From contig CALLPE010000041.1 of NCBI GenBank assembly GCA_938015445.1, positions 62,001-126,000 on the forward strand: 64,000 nt of DNA, written 5' to 3'. Position 1 is the first letter of the stretch; each line of letters begins with the position of its first letter. Positions 9,232-19,244 of this stretch are shown here, piece by piece. A model generated the notes under the pieces. That model ran no database searches, had not been told where the DNA came from, and worked only from the letters and a program-made list of their open reading frames with translations. The DNA is from an uncultured Pirellulales bacterium (GTDB lineage: Bacteria > Planctomycetota > Planctomycetia > Pirellulales > Thermoguttaceae). The position numbers and the translations under genes were made by a program.

Positions 9232-10749
9232 CTATTTCCCGGCAGTAAACTCGAACCCTGCCACTAGTTCGCCGTCGGCCCCAGCCAGCCGGTCGGCCAG
9301 TTTCTGCTCGCCGGTAAAGGCCAACACCGCCTGACGACCCTCCGAGTCGGCAATCCAGTAGTAAATCCAGTACAGCGGCACTTCCGAAGCCTCGCCTTCG
9401 ATCACCACCCGGTAAACGCGCCGCTGCTGGTCGTCCTGATATTGCCGGGCCTCGACCAATTGCTTGAAGTACTTGCGCAGCGAGGCACGCAAATCGTCTT
9501 GGAACTGTTCCAGGGTGGGCATTTTATCCACCGCCCGTTGCGGTAATTTGGAAATGCGGCACTGGACAATCGACTCACCTTCGTGCAGCAGTAGGAAGAC
9601 CACCATATCCTCGTGTTCGTCGATCAGGTGCCACTGGCGGTCGTAAACAAGCTGCCACGACTTGTCTGGGCTTTGATATGTTAATTGCAGCGCCGCAGCG
9701 TCCGGCTCAGCAGCCAACCGAGGCAACTTGTCGTCCGCCAGTTCCGCAGGCGGACCGTCGGCCGGCAAGATTCTCGCCTGGATGCGACTTACCACATCGA
9801 AGCCACGCTGCACCTTGCCCGCTTCGCGCTGCTCTTTTACCAACAGACCCAGCCAGTCGATCCGCCGCAATCGCAGATCGTAACGGTACCTGCCCTTCAG
9901 CTCGATTTGGGTGGTGACGTCATCGATCCGACCAGCAAGCGAACCGGCCAACTCGAACCGGGCAACCGTGTCGGTAACCTCTTTCAGTACCGCTTCCACG
10001 TCGCTTGAACTCACCGCATCTACGCTGCACAACTGGGCCAGTAGCTGTGGCGACGGCTTCCAGCGGAAACCAAGCGGCACCGGCCGACTGGGCAAAAGCT
10101 GTTCCAAGAGCAGGCTGTTGGCTTGCAAGTCGATCAAATCCAGCTCGTCGCGCGTAAGCGGCCCTAATGGACAATACAGCACGGCCGCCTTGTCATCTGC
10201 GCGGGCAGCAATCAAATGCCGTTCGGCCCGCAACGAACGCTGCTCGGTTTGCTTGCCCACCTTGATAGTGCCCACCGCACTACGGTAATAACGCACGCTG
10301 CGATAGGTCCCCGCAGAGCTACCGGGGACTTCCAGCGTCTTTTCGTAATACTCGGCTTGTCCCAAGCCGCTGACGGGTATCGACTGCCGCTTGCCCTGCG
10401 CGTCCACCACATGCAGGTCGCCGCCCACTTCCACCTGCACGGCGACGTGGTCGATCACGCCAGGCTTTCGGGCGCTGGGAAAACTGTAAGTCCCGTCTCC
10501 GGCGATTACGGCCGACCCAACCAGCGCCACCAAGCACATCGACAGCACGCCAGAGGCAGCGGCCGTGACTGCCGCCGGCCAATGCCGTCGGAAGCCTGCC
10601 TCCGGCGAAGTTTCCCGGCCGCTTTCCGCTGGTGCTACTGCTGCGCTGCATTGGCGGCAAGGTCGGGCTTCCCTAAGCTCGCTTACCCGGTGGCAGTCCC
10701 AGTCGTGATGCTTACTGAACCACTCGGCGAAGCAAACAGCCGAAAACAT
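9232..10749 (-). CDS. Membrane-anchored hypothetical protein
   Basis: 505 residues from the ATG at 10749, which has a strong GGAGGACCTC ribosome site; the frame is open 21 codons further but without one. The first 55 residues are cytoplasmic-looking with four cysteines (C6, C19 and CRQC at 31-34). A hydrophobic span lies at about 58-84, followed by a large outer region. The outer part contains YSFPSARKPGVIDHVAVQV and many charged beta-like stretches, with no motif I can assign. Convergent to transketolase. Paired cysteines before the span could bind metal or heme or react with thiols, but this is speculative. Confidence 0.85.
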   Translation of the reverse strand: MFSAVCFAEWFSKHHDWDCHRVSELREARPCRQCSAAVAPAESGRETSPEAGFRRHWPAAVTAAASGVLSMCLVALVGSAVIAGDGTYSFPSARKPGVIDHVAVQVEVGGDLHVVDAQGKRQSIPVSGLGQAEYYEKTLEVPGSSAGTYRSVRYYRSAVGTIKVGKQTEQRSLRAERHLIAARADDKAAVLYCPLGPLTRDELDLIDLQANSLLLEQLLPSRPVPLGFRWKPSPQLLAQLCSVDAVSSSDVEAVLKEVTDTVARFELAGSLAGRIDDVTTQIELKGRYRYDLRLRRIDWLGLLVKEQREAGKVQRGFDVVSRIQARILPADGPPAELADDKLPRLAAEPDAAALQLTYQSPDKSWQLVYDRQWHLIDEHEDMVVFLLLHEGESIVQCRISKLPQRAVDKMPTLEQFQDDLRASLRKYFKQLVEARQYQDDQQRRVYRVVIEGEASEVPLYWIYYWIADSEGRQAVLAFTGEQKLADRLAGADGELVAGFEFTAGK

Positions 10750-11245
10750 GAGGTCCTCCGTGACGGAAAAAGTCGTCGTTGGTTCCCTGAACTGCGGGCG
10801 CTTCACGGTCATCTAGCTGGTTCGGCGCATACGCACGCGGCACCCGCAACATCAGCCAGCAACCCGATCTGAACCGGCCCGATTATTCGCGCAGCCGTGT
10901 GCATGTCAATGTTTGTTTTTTGCTGCGCTGGTTTTGTGCTTTTGTGCTCGACTTGTTGCTTTTTCCTGAGCCTGTTTCTTACTGGGCCGGTTTTTAGATT
11001 CGCCAAAGCCACCAATTTTAGATTCGCCAAAGCCGCCAATTTTAGATTCGCCAAAGCCGCCAAAGGCACCAGAGCGCGAAGCGGCGGAGTGTCGATTGCC
11101 ACGGGGACAGAGGGCACGGATCGCCGTCGGGACAGATCGTCGGCTACTGATACCGCCACGGCGCCGCGGACCACGGTATTGCAAAGCCACCCGAGCAAGC
11201 GATAATCACATCTTTGCAAAGCGTTTAGGCAAGGGAGTTTCAGCG
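10750..11245. other. Divergent spacer upstream of guaB with a triple 24-nt repeat
   Basis: This 496-nt spacer separates two diverging genes. It contains three tandem 24-nt units (10993-11064) and T-rich sequence at 10910-10985. I see no gene, tRNA or known riboswitch. Short ORFs in it read through the repeats and look spurious. Confidence 0.6.
10993..11064. repeat. Three tandem 24-nt units
   Basis: Units at 10993-11016, 11017-11040 and 11041-11064 share TTTAGATTCGCCAAAGCC and differ at one or two positions at the unit end. Near-identity suggests a recent expansion. It lies about 180 nt upstream of guaB. Confidence 0.95.
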
Positions 11246-12727
11246 ATGGAAGAGCGATTCGCTTCATATCAGGGACTGACCTTCGACGACGTGCTGCTAG
11301 AACCGGGTTACAGCGAGGTAGTGCCAGCGGCAGTCGATGTTTCTACGCGGCTCACTCCGCGTATTCGGCTAAACGTGCCATTGCTCAGCTCGCCGATGGA
11401 CACAGTCACCGAAAGCGCAATGGCCATTGCACTTGCCCAAGAGGGGGGATTAGGGGTAATTCACAAGAATATGTCCATCGAGCGTCAGACCGAGGAGGTG
11501 GAGAAGGTCAAGCGAAGCGCCAACGGCATAATCTTCAACCCGGCCACCCTGCCGCCGGATGCAACCGTCGGCCAGGCTAAGAAGCTTATGGAGCAATACA
11601 AGGTTTCGGGTGTACCGATCGTCACACCTGACGGAAGGCTTTGCGGCATTATCACCCGCCGCGACTTGCGCTTCCTCGAGGATTGGAACCTGCCGGTCTC
11701 CGACGTAATGACAAAAGACAATCTGGTGACGGCTACGGGAGCAGTAACACTTGAGGAAGCTGAACGGATTCTGATGACAAAAAAGGTAGAGAAGCTTCTG
11801 CTGGTTGACGAATATTTTAGGCTGACAGGCCTTATTACGATAAAAGACATCGACATGATGCGGCGGTTTCCGCGGGCCTGCAAAGATAGGCAAGGTAGGC
11901 TGCGTGTTGGGGCTGCAATCGGCGTGTTCGACTACGAACGGGCCGCCGAACTGATAAAAAAAGACGTCGATGTTCTGGTAGTCGATAGCGCGCACGGTCA
12001 CTCAGCCAATGTTATCAACACGATCAAGGAGCTGAAAAAGCGGTGGGACATTGAGGTGATCGCGGGAAACGTCGCCACAGCAGAAGGATGCCAGGCGTTG
12101 ATCGCTGCCGGGGCCGACGCCGTGAAAGTGGGTATAGGCCCTGGCTCGATTTGCACCACCCGGATTATCTCAGGCGTCGGAGTTCCCCAAATCACCGCCA
12201 TTTACCAGGCCGCCAAAGCTGCTGAAAATACGCAAACACCCGTGATCGCCGACGGAGGCATCCGCTACTCAGGCGACATCACAAAAGCCTTGGCGGCCGG
12301 GGCAGCGGCCGTGATGATTGGCGGTTTGTTCGCCGGATTGGACGAAAGCCCCGGTGAAAGAATCCTTTATCAGGGAAGGACTTACAAGGCATATCGTGGC
12401 ATGGGATCGATGGGGGCTATGGTGCAAGGCTCTAGCGAGCGATATCGCCAAGGTGAAACCCACACCCCCGACAAACTTGTGCCCGAAGGTGTCGAAGGAC
12501 GTGTACCGTACAAAGGCCCGCTGGGACCATTCTTGTATCAGCTTGTCGGAGGTTTGCGAGCGGGCATGGGTTATTGCGGTGCGCGAAACATCGAGGAATT
12601 GTGCAAGAAAGCCAGATTTATCCAGGTCACTGCCGCCAGCGTTCGGGAGAGCCATCCACATGACATTTCCATCACGCAGGAAGCGCCAAACTATAGCACC
12701 GAATACCTCCCCGCCGATTCGTTGTGA
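11246..12727 (+). CDS. guaB: Inosine-5'-monophosphate dehydrogenase
   Basis: 493 residues, typical length. Oxidises IMP to XMP with NAD+, the committing step of guanine nucleotide synthesis; cytoplasmic tetramer. Seen in order: [15 protein letters not shown] at the N-terminus, the two CBS modules at about 95-215, then VDSAHGHS, the catalytic loop [18 protein letters not shown] with Cys303, [18 protein letters not shown] and the flap [11 protein letters not shown]. The ATG at 11246 follows AAGGGAG at 8 nt. Upstream in-frame codons exist from 11096 but have no ribosome site and lie before the conserved start. No obvious regulatory RNA precedes it. Confidence 0.97.
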   Translation: MEERFASYQGLTFDDVLLEPGYSEVVPAAVDVSTRLTPRIRLNVPLLSSPMDTVTESAMAIALAQEGGLGVIHKNMSIERQTEEVEKVKRSANGIIFNPATLPPDATVGQAKKLMEQYKVSGVPIVTPDGRLCGIITRRDLRFLEDWNLPVSDVMTKDNLVTATGAVTLEEAERILMTKKVEKLLLVDEYFRLTGLITIKDIDMMRRFPRACKDRQGRLRVGAAIGVFDYERAAELIKKDVDVLVVDSAHGHSANVINTIKELKKRWDIEVIAGNVATAEGCQALIAAGADAVKVGIGPGSICTTRIISGVGVPQITAIYQAAKAAENTQTPVIADGGIRYSGDITKALAAGAAAVMIGGLFAGLDESPGERILYQGRTYKAYRGMGSMGAMVQGSSERYRQGETHTPDKLVPEGVEGRVPYKGPLGPFLYQLVGGLRAGMGYCGARNIEELCKKARFIQVTAASVRESHPHDISITQEAPNYSTEYLPADSL

Positions 12728-12779
12728 CTGCCACCATCCAGCGGGGCTGCTACGGGAAAGGGGGCGTCTGCGGGCCGCG

Positions 12780-13880
12780 GTGTACGCGATAGTGTTGCTG
12801 GCACCACCGCTGCTGGTTCTCGGCCCACAAGGCGCATCGTTGGCCGCAGAAACGGCATCTTCCGCAAAGCCCAGCGGAAAGCTCTTATGGCTGCCGTATC
12901 AGCCGCAAACCGCACCACGAGCAGTAGTAGCTCCGGCTAAACATCAGGATAGCGACACAGACGGACAGGTAGTGCGGGCCAATGCTACTGCACCGGCAGG
13001 AGCCAGTCCGGCAAGTGGCCAAGAAAGTGCCAGTCGCATCTCCAGCGCCATGGCCGATCCGTTTGGCGATATGTCGTCGGCGGCGGGAGTGCATTCTTTT
13101 GGGCAAACGCAGTCGTTACCGGCAACACAGCAATCACTATCGGGCAATAATCATGTGCCGACGGCACCTAGCGTCCTGACTGGCCAGCCGGCAAAAAGCA
13201 GCACCAATTCGTGGCAAAAACCCCTTGGCGGCGCGATATGGCCGGGCGAAGCCATGCCGCTAACCGCCCCAGAAATAGAAGCGGGCAAACTGGTGCCTTC
13301 GGCCGGAATGACGGCCGAAAAGATCAATGGCGCGCGGTGTCCCACTCCGAAGCACGAAGACTTCATGCGGCCGATCACCGAGGTCCGGCCCGACATCTCG
13401 CCCCTGGAACCCGAACAGGCCGCCAAGCGCCGCCAGCGCAAAGTACCGATCTGGAGTCCCGAGCCGGACTACTACGACGGGACGAAGATCGTCGTACCGC
13501 GCGAGTGCCCGATTTACGACGAGAAAACGCCGCCGATTGACGCCCACGCCGCCCGCGGCTTCGCCCCAATAACGTTCACCTGGAAAGCATCGGGGTTGTG
13601 TCACAAGCCGTTGTACTTCGAGGACGTGCATCTAGAGCGATACGGGCACTCGCTCGGCCCGATCCTCCAGCCGGTCGTATCCGGCGGGCACTTCTTCGTC
13701 ACCGTGCCCACGCTGCCCTATCAGATGGGCCTTACGCCGCCCTGGGAATGCATCTACACGCTTGGTTACTATCGGCCTGGCAGTTGCGCGCCGTACATGC
13801 TAGATCCGCTGCCGCTTAGCGTCCGGGCAGGATTGCTAGAGGCAGGAATTGTCACGGGACTGGTCTTTGCGCTTCCCTAA
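12780..13880 (+). CDS. Secreted hypothetical protein (planctomycete-type)
   Basis: About 366 residues if started at the GTG at 12780, 53 nt after the guaB stop; this gives a plausible signal peptide (MYAIVLLAPPLLVLGPQG...ASLAA). The frame is open further upstream only by overlapping guaB, which I reject. The start is uncertain: the purine-rich GGGAAAGGGGG lies about 16 nt before it. Residues 25-190 are Ser/Ala/Gln-rich and probably disordered. The C-terminal half is compact, with WSPEPDYYDGTKIVVPRECP and a Cys/Pro/Tyr-rich stretch (CHKPLYFEDVHLERYG). I know of no function. Likely co-transcribed with guaB. Confidence 0.7.
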   Translation: MYAIVLLAPPLLVLGPQGASLAAETASSAKPSGKLLWLPYQPQTAPRAVVAPAKHQDSDTDGQVVRANATAPAGASPASGQESASRISSAMADPFGDMSSAAGVHSFGQTQSLPATQQSLSGNNHVPTAPSVLTGQPAKSSTNSWQKPLGGAIWPGEAMPLTAPEIEAGKLVPSAGMTAEKINGARCPTPKHEDFMRPITEVRPDISPLEPEQAAKRRQRKVPIWSPEPDYYDGTKIVVPRECPIYDEKTPPIDAHAARGFAPITFTWKASGLCHKPLYFEDVHLERYGHSLGPILQPVVSGGHFFVTVPTLPYQMGLTPPWECIYTLGYYRPGSCAPYMLDPLPLSVRAGLLEAGIVTGLVFALP

Positions 13881-14131
13881 GAAGGCGGCTGACGTGTATT
13901 GTCAAACCGCCGTCAAACCGGCGTCAACCGGCTGGCAAGGTAACCCACTGACCGCCCGGACAGCGGCTGGCACCGCACGGTTTCGACGGGGACGCAAACG
14001 CGCACACCACAAGCAAGCCGATCGCCTGACAGTTGGTTACGCTGAGCTTGGGCGCGACGTCTCCATCAGAGAAATCAGGCTAAAGAGCAAGCCATACTGT
14101 TTCGGCCCCATGCCGCGCTTGTAAGGGAGCT

Positions 14132-16375
14132 TCATTGCTCTGGGGCGACCAGTTCGGCGACGCCCACGTCGATGTACTGCCCACCCTTGGTCTGCCGGCA
14201 ATGCACCGCCACAAGGTTCTTGCCGCCGAGCCGGATTGCCTGGCGGGCTTCGGGGCCCAGCGGCAGCTCTTCGTAATCGGTCGTGTAACCCTGCGTTTTG
14301 GCCACTAGCACGCCGTTGATGTAGATCTCGGCCTCTTCGTCGTGGTGCACCAGTAGAATCAAGTCGGGCGACTTCGCATCGGGCATATCGAACTCGCGCC
14401 GCAGCCAGATGTCGCTAGTATTCCATTGGGTGCGGACCACGGCGCCCGGCGTGCCCTGGGTGCCGAAGCCGCCCGGTCCTTCTCTCCAGCCCGAATCGTC
14501 GAACCCCGGCTTGTACCAATCGGCCCCCGGCTGCTGGAAGGTGTACCGCCACGACAAACCTTTCGCCTGCGAAGTGGGAACCAATATCTTGCGTTGCGGC
14601 AAGCGCCCTTGGTTGGCATCGAACACTTTGCGCAGATCGACTTTGATCACTGCCCGATCGTAAGTCAGCAAGCCATTGCACTCGGTCTCTACATCGGTTA
14701 TTTGCGTGTACACGGCCGCACACAATCCGTGCGACTCCTTGAGCTCGTATACGCGGCGCAGCAGGGCCAGGTATCGGGCGGTAAGCTCCTGACTGCTGCC
14801 GGTGCCCCGGTAGCCCCAAGTCTTTTTGCTCCAGGTATGCCCTTCGATGGGCAGTCCCAGGCCGCCGAACTCGCCCAATACGCTGGCGCGGTTCGGCTCT
14901 GGCGGTGGGGCTGCCGGGCCGGGATAGGAGTGGATGTCGATCACGTCGCCCACTTTCTTGTCCGTCCAGCCGCTGGCATTATTGACCAACCGGGTGGGGT
15001 CCCACTTCTTGACCAACTCACAGTACCGTTCGGTGTCGTGCTGACCCCAGCCCTCGTTGAACACCACCCACATTATGATCGAGGGATGATTCCGCAGCCC
15101 TTCGACCATGCGGCGCAGTTCCACCTCGAATTGCGCCCGATCGGCCGGCGTCTTGTTGTTTCCGCTGGGCATATCTTGCCAGACCAAAAGCCCCAGTTTG
15201 TCGCACCAGTAGTACCAACGCAGCGGCTCGATCTTCACGTGTTTGCGGGTCATGTTGAAGCCCAGGTCGCGGGTGATCTGCACATCGGCCCGCAGCGCGG
15301 CGTCGGTCGGGGCGGTGTACAATCCGTCGGGCCAGAAGCCTTGGTCCAACGGTCCTATCTGGAACAGAAACTCGCCGTTCAGCCGCATTCGCACGAAGCC
15401 GCGATCGTCCTTGGCCAGGTCGATCTTCCTCATGCCGAAGTAGCTCTCGACCTGATCGATCGTCACGTCGCCCTGCTTCAGCGTGACGCTCAGATCGTAC
15501 AGGAACGGATTGGCCGGCGACCACAATTTGAGTTTATCTTTGGGCAACGGCAATTTTATTTCAGCTCCTACGCCACCGAAGGCCCGGTACATGTCGCCGC
15601 CATCGCGGGCCACCAGTTGCACGGTGTGATTCTCCGTGGCACCGACCGCCTTCACCGTGACGCGCAAGCAGGCGCCATCGACGTCGGGAACCAGGATCAG
15701 CTCTGCAATCCGCACGGCCGGCACCGGTTCCAGCCACACACTTTGCCAAATGCCAGTCGAAGAGGTGTACCAGATACCGCTGGGGTTCTTGACCTGTTTA
15801 CCGCGGGGCTGGCCGCCGTCGGAGCTAGGGTCGAACACGCCCACGATCAACTCCTGCGGACCGCCGTCGCGCAAGGCGTCGGTGATGTCGAAGCTGAAGG
15901 CATCGTACCCGCCGCGATGCGAACCAAGGTGCTTGCCGTTCACCCAAACATTCGCCTCCCAATCGACCGCTTGGAAGTGCAACAACACGCGCTGACCACG
16001 CCACTGCTGGGGTACATCGAAGGTCCTGCGATACCAAACTCGATCCGCCTGGGCCATCACGCCCGATAAAGCCGATTCGATTGGAAAAGGCACCAGAATC
16101 TGCCCCGGCAAATTCTTACCGACCGGCGGCGGTTCGCCGGCCTTGGCCTCGCCCAATTGCCACAGACCGTTCAAGCACAGCCATTGGCTGCGAACCATTT
16201 GCGGCCGGGGATATTCGCTGTGGACGTTTCGAGGATCAACTTCCTTGGCCCAGCGGGTCAGCAGAGGGCCGGCCGCAGGCTTCCATTGTTGGCCACCAAC
16301 CGAGTCGGCCGCCAGCCAAACAGCGGCCAACAAAGTGACAAGCAATCCGCGAGTGTACAGCCCTGTTCGGATCAT
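14132..16375 (-). CDS. Secreted glycoside hydrolase family 2 protein (beta-galactosidase/glucuronidase-like)
   Basis: 747 residues with a signal peptide (MIRTGLYTRGLLVTLLAAVW). Cleaves beta-linked sugars by retention, outside the cytoplasmic membrane. Domains: an N-terminal sugar-binding sandwich (about 55-215, with WYRRTFDVP and WVNGKHLGSHRGGYDAF), an immunoglobulin-like domain (about 220-325), and a TIM barrel (about 330-580). The acid/base is Glu441 in FNEGWGQHD and the nucleophile Glu502 in LGEFGG. A further C-terminal sandwich (about 600-747) may bind sugar. RNPSIIMW-like NHPSIIMWVV precedes the acid/base, as in the family. The exact substrate cannot be told from sequence. It stands alone, 400 nt from the next minus-strand gene. 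Confidence 0.92.
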   Translation of the reverse strand: MIRTGLYTRGLLVTLLAAVWLAADSVGGQQWKPAAGPLLTRWAKEVDPRNVHSEYPRPQMVRSQWLCLNGLWQLGEAKAGEPPPVGKNLPGQILVPFPIESALSGVMAQADRVWYRRTFDVPQQWRGQRVLLHFQAVDWEANVWVNGKHLGSHRGGYDAFSFDITDALRDGGPQELIVGVFDPSSDGGQPRGKQVKNPSGIWYTSSTGIWQSVWLEPVPAVRIAELILVPDVDGACLRVTVKAVGATENHTVQLVARDGGDMYRAFGGVGAEIKLPLPKDKLKLWSPANPFLYDLSVTLKQGDVTIDQVESYFGMRKIDLAKDDRGFVRMRLNGEFLFQIGPLDQGFWPDGLYTAPTDAALRADVQITRDLGFNMTRKHVKIEPLRWYYWCDKLGLLVWQDMPSGNNKTPADRAQFEVELRRMVEGLRNHPSIIMWVVFNEGWGQHDTERYCELVKKWDPTRLVNNASGWTDKKVGDVIDIHSYPGPAAPPPEPNRASVLGEFGGLGLPIEGHTWSKKTWGYRGTGSSQELTARYLALLRRVYELKESHGLCAAVYTQITDVETECNGLLTYDRAVIKVDLRKVFDANQGRLPQRKILVPTSQAKGLSWRYTFQQPGADWYKPGFDDSGWREGPGGFGTQGTPGAVVRTQWNTSDIWLRREFDMPDAKSPDLILLVHHDEEAEIYINGVLVAKTQGYTTDYEELPLGPEARQAIRLGGKNLVAVHCRQTKGGQYIDVGVAELVAPEQ

Positions 16376-16516
16376 TGGCGCACCCCGATTAGTGCAACTG
16401 CGAAGCGGAAAGTAACTGCTGGTTTACCCCGGGAACGTATGACGCGCCGCAAAGGAACCTCAATCGCAGCGACGCAATGATAATACCCACCCCGCGGCGG
16501 ATGTCAATTTGGCAAT

Positions 16517-16576
16517 GAGCCATGTCACAGCCCCGTACCTTTCTGCGAGCCATGTTGCGGCCCCGTAGCTTTCTGT
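16517..16576. repeat. 30-nt tandem duplication, diverged
   Basis: Units 16517-16546 and 16547-16576 both read GAGCCATGT...GCCCCGTA...CTTTCTG and match at 25 of 30 positions. They directly abut. Confidence 0.85.
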
Positions 16577-16686
16577 GTAAGGCATTTGGGGAACCGGCAC
16601 GAAGCTAGTAGCGATTTGCCCAACCGGCTCGCCCAACCGGACAGTCGATTGGAGGGGCTGGTGCTTTGGGTTGTCGGCTGACGTCC

Positions 16687-16779
16687 GTGGCGGCTACCGA
16701 CGGCAAACGCTACCGCCCGCAGCGCACAGCGGAGTTACCCGATCGAGCAAATCAGCTCGTGGCGGCTACCGACGGCAAA
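16687..16779. repeat. 21-nt exact direct repeat
   Basis: GTGGCGGCTACCGACGGCAA (plus one A) occurs at 16687-16707 and 16759-16779, 72 nt apart. The second copy ends just beyond the esterase stop codon. Confidence 0.85.
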
Positions 16780-16781
16780 TA

Positions 16782-17678
16782 CTACTGCTTGGCCGCGGCT
16801 TTGCTCAAGTGTTTATCGAGAAAATCGATGGCCGCCTCGATACATTGACGGTCCAGGAAGGCAGCGATGTGACCGGCCTTGGGCACCATGTGCAGTTGAG
16901 CTTCGACGCCGGCTTGCTTCAAGGCCGCAATCATGTCCTTGGGCTGCTTCAGCGGGACCAGGTTATCGGCTTCGCCATGATAGAAGAAAAACGGCGGCGA
17001 GTTGGGCTTGATCAGCGCCGCCGGAGAAGCACTGCGGTATACGTCCGGCATTTCGCTTCGGGTACCGCCCAGCCAGTAGGCGAGCGTCCGGGCGTCGGCC
17101 GGCAACTGGCGAAAATCGCACGGTGCCCCGCCAGCCACAACGGCTTTGATTTGCGGGTCGCTCACGCCCAGCAGCGCCGCCAGATGCCCACCGGCCGAAT
17201 ATCCCCAGGCTGCAATCCGACCGGCGTCGATCTTGTATTGCCCGGCCGACTTGGTCGCCCACTTTACCGCTTCCTGGCAGTCTTCGATCTGAGCGGGAAA
17301 CTTATGCTTGGGGGCCAAACGGTAGGCGATTGCAATGGCCACGTAGCCCCGTTCGGCAAGCTGCCGGCCCACAAGCATCATTTGGTACCGACCGCCGCTG
17401 AACCAAGCACCGCCGTGAATGCAAATCACCGCCGGAAACGGTCCGGTGCCGGCAGGGCAGTAGATGTCGGCCTTCAGTTCGCCGTCGTCGCGTGTGGCGT
17501 AGGTTACGTTGCGGACGACTTGGTACGCCGACTCGGCGCTGTGTGCCTCTGGACATGCGCCGGCCAGCCAGGCAATCGCCAGCACGCCGCTGACCAGTAT
17601 TCGGCAAACGCTGCGGAAGTCGCCGCGCACCACTGCCGCGCAGTTGCTTGGGGGACAGCCGGTTTTGTTGATGCACAT
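16782..17678 (-). CDS. Secreted alpha/beta hydrolase (BD-FAE/carboxylesterase-like)
   Basis: 298 residues from the ATG at 17678, which has AAAAGGG at about 8 nt; an upstream TTG at 17705 is less likely. A hydrophobic segment at about 24-47 is a signal peptide or anchor. The oxyanion motif CIHGGAWFSGG (about 87-96) and the nucleophile elbow GYSAGG with Ser161 are clear. Asp238 (GEADNLVP) and His270 (KAGHIAAF) complete the triad. The family hydrolyses esters such as acetyl or feruloyl groups on polysaccharides. It lies on the same strand upstream of the GH2 enzyme, 400 nt away, and may act on the same polymer, which is inference. Confidence 0.92.
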   Translation of the reverse strand: MCINKTGCPPSNCAAVVRGDFRSVCRILVSGVLAIAWLAGACPEAHSAESAYQVVRNVTYATRDDGELKADIYCPAGTGPFPAVICIHGGAWFSGGRYQMMLVGRQLAERGYVAIAIAYRLAPKHKFPAQIEDCQEAVKWATKSAGQYKIDAGRIAAWGYSAGGHLAALLGVSDPQIKAVVAGGAPCDFRQLPADARTLAYWLGGTRSEMPDVYRSASPAALIKPNSPPFFFYHGEADNLVPLKQPKDMIAALKQAGVEAQLHMVPKAGHIAAFLDRQCIEAAIDFLDKHLSKAAAKQ

Positions 17679-17951
17679 CGTCGCGACCCTTTTAAGAATT
17701 GGCAAACTTTTACGAGTTAATCCGATGGCACACCCCGTCCTAAAGCGGGCGCAAAAACCACTAGAACTGCCAAAATCTTGCCGTCTGGCGAACCCTTAAT
17801 CAAAGCAATATAATAGCAGATGTCTCCCCGGTGTTGGAAATGCTTGCCGGCGAAGTGCTTGGGGCAGTGGGGCACTTGCGGAAATAGCCTCTGATATCAA
17901 TGCGATGTGGGTGTATTTGAGAACCGTTTACTCGGCCTACGGAGTCTCCAC

Positions 17952-19157
17952 GTGACGAAGCGGCTTTCGAGCATCGATTCGGCCCTCGAGGCGATTGCCG
18001 CCGGCCGGGTGGTGATCGTCATGGACGCCGAGGATCGGGAAAACGAAGGCGATTTCGTTTGTGCCGCCGAGAAGGTCACGCCCGAGATAATCAACTTCAT
18101 GATAACTCACGGCCGCGGCAGGCTGTGCGTGCCCATTCTGCCCGAAGTCGCCGAGCGGCTGCAATTGCCGCCGGTTGTCGAGCAAAACACCGCACCGTTG
18201 CAAACCGCCTTTACCGTCCCGGTGGATCATCGCACTTCGCGCACCGGCATTACTGCCCAGGAACGCGCCAAGACCATCCAGGAGCTGGTCAACCCCAACA
18301 GCAAACCCAGCGATTTCTACCGCCCCGGCCATGTCGATCCGCTGATCGCCAAAGAGGGAGGCGTACTGCGCAGGGCCGGACATACCGAAGCCGCTGTCGA
18401 TCTGGCCCGATTGGCAGGGCTGACTCCTGCCGGTGTGCTGATCGAGATTCTCAATGATCGCGGCGATCGCGCCTCGCGCGACGAGCTTTACCAACTGGCC
18501 GAGCGTTTCGGACTGCCGATCATTACCATCGAAGAACTGATCCGTTACCGACGGCGGCGGGAAAAACTAGTTTATCGTATCGCCGAGGCCGATCTGCCCA
18601 CCCGTTATGGTCCGGGAAAGATCATCGCTTATGGCGTTAAGTACGAAGACCAGCAACCGATAGTGGTTGTCATCGGTGCGCCAGACAAGGTCGCCCACCC
18701 GCTGGTGCGCCTACACTCGGCCTGTTTCACTGGCGACCTGTTGGCTTCGCTGCGGTGCGATTGCGGCGATCAATTGCACATGGCCTTGGAGATGATCGCC
18801 CACGAAGGCACGGGTGTATTGGTCTATCTGCCGCAGGAAGGCCGAGGTATCGGGCTGATCGAGAAAATAAAAGCCTACCATCTACAAGACCAAGGACTGG
18901 ATACCGTAGAAGCGAATCTCGCTTTAGGCCATCAAGTCGACGCTCGAGATTACGGCGTGGGCATTCAGATTCTCAAGGACCTTGGGCTGAGCAAAGTCCG
19001 CCTACTGACCAACAACCCCAAGAAAACCGATGCCTTCATCTACGGCGGCTTCGAGCTGGAGGTGGTCGATCAGGTGCCCATCGTCGGTCCGATCCACGAA
19101 CACAACCAGCGGTATTTGGCCGCCAAGCGCGACAAGATGGGACATCGCCTGCCGTAG
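17952..19157 (+). CDS. ribBA: RibBA: DHBP synthase / GTP cyclohydrolase II fusion
   Basis: 401 residues from the GTG at 17952, which has GGAG at 7 nt; a second GTG at 17907 is possible. Makes the two riboflavin precursors. N-terminal DHBP synthase (about 1-200): [11 protein letters not shown] acidic loop, [20 protein letters not shown] and [16 protein letters not shown]-terminal GTP cyclohydrolase II (about 205-401): zinc cysteines in [33 protein letters not shown] and RLLTNNPKK. The segment after the conserved Glu reads NDRGDRASR instead of the more usual DGTMAR-like motif, a deviation in the synthase half. It is monocistronic here and no FMN riboswitch was seen upstream. Confidence 0.95.
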   Translation: MTKRLSSIDSALEAIAAGRVVIVMDAEDRENEGDFVCAAEKVTPEIINFMITHGRGRLCVPILPEVAERLQLPPVVEQNTAPLQTAFTVPVDHRTSRTGITAQERAKTIQELVNPNSKPSDFYRPGHVDPLIAKEGGVLRRAGHTEAAVDLARLAGLTPAGVLIEILNDRGDRASRDELYQLAERFGLPIITIEELIRYRRRREKLVYRIAEADLPTRYGPGKIIAYGVKYEDQQPIVVVIGAPDKVAHPLVRLHSACFTGDLLASLRCDCGDQLHMALEMIAHEGTGVLVYLPQEGRGIGLIEKIKAYHLQDQGLDTVEANLALGHQVDARDYGVGIQILKDLGLSKVRLLTNNPKKTDAFIYGGFELEVVDQVPIVGPIHEHNQRYLAAKRDKMGHRLP

Positions 19158-19244
19158 GTAACGCGCCGGGGTCAACAGCTTTATAGGCACAGCTAAGCTG
19201 CTCCGGCCAGCGGCTCTGGCAGCTATAACCTGTATGGCCAGGCG

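Larger units (their letters stand above)
16376..16781. other. Spacer with two repeat pairs, no gene seen
   Basis: About 400 nt between two co-directional minus-strand genes. Its left end should hold the promoter of the GH2 gene. It carries a 30-nt tandem pair (16517-16576) and a 21-nt dispersed pair (16687-16707 and 16759-16779). No RNA gene recognised. Confidence 0.55.

Noticed and set aside
12318..12779. In-frame extension of the secreted gene into guaB
   Set aside because: It would overlap guaB by about 410 nt in another frame with no ribosome site and no signal peptide; the GTG at 12780 gives one.
13976..14020. CGGTTTCGACGGGGAC, like the start of tmRNA
   Set aside because: No matching 3' half (TTCGAATCC arm) or acceptor pairing was found within 400 nt on the same strand, and the tag reading frame is missing. 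It is likely a coincidence or a remnant.
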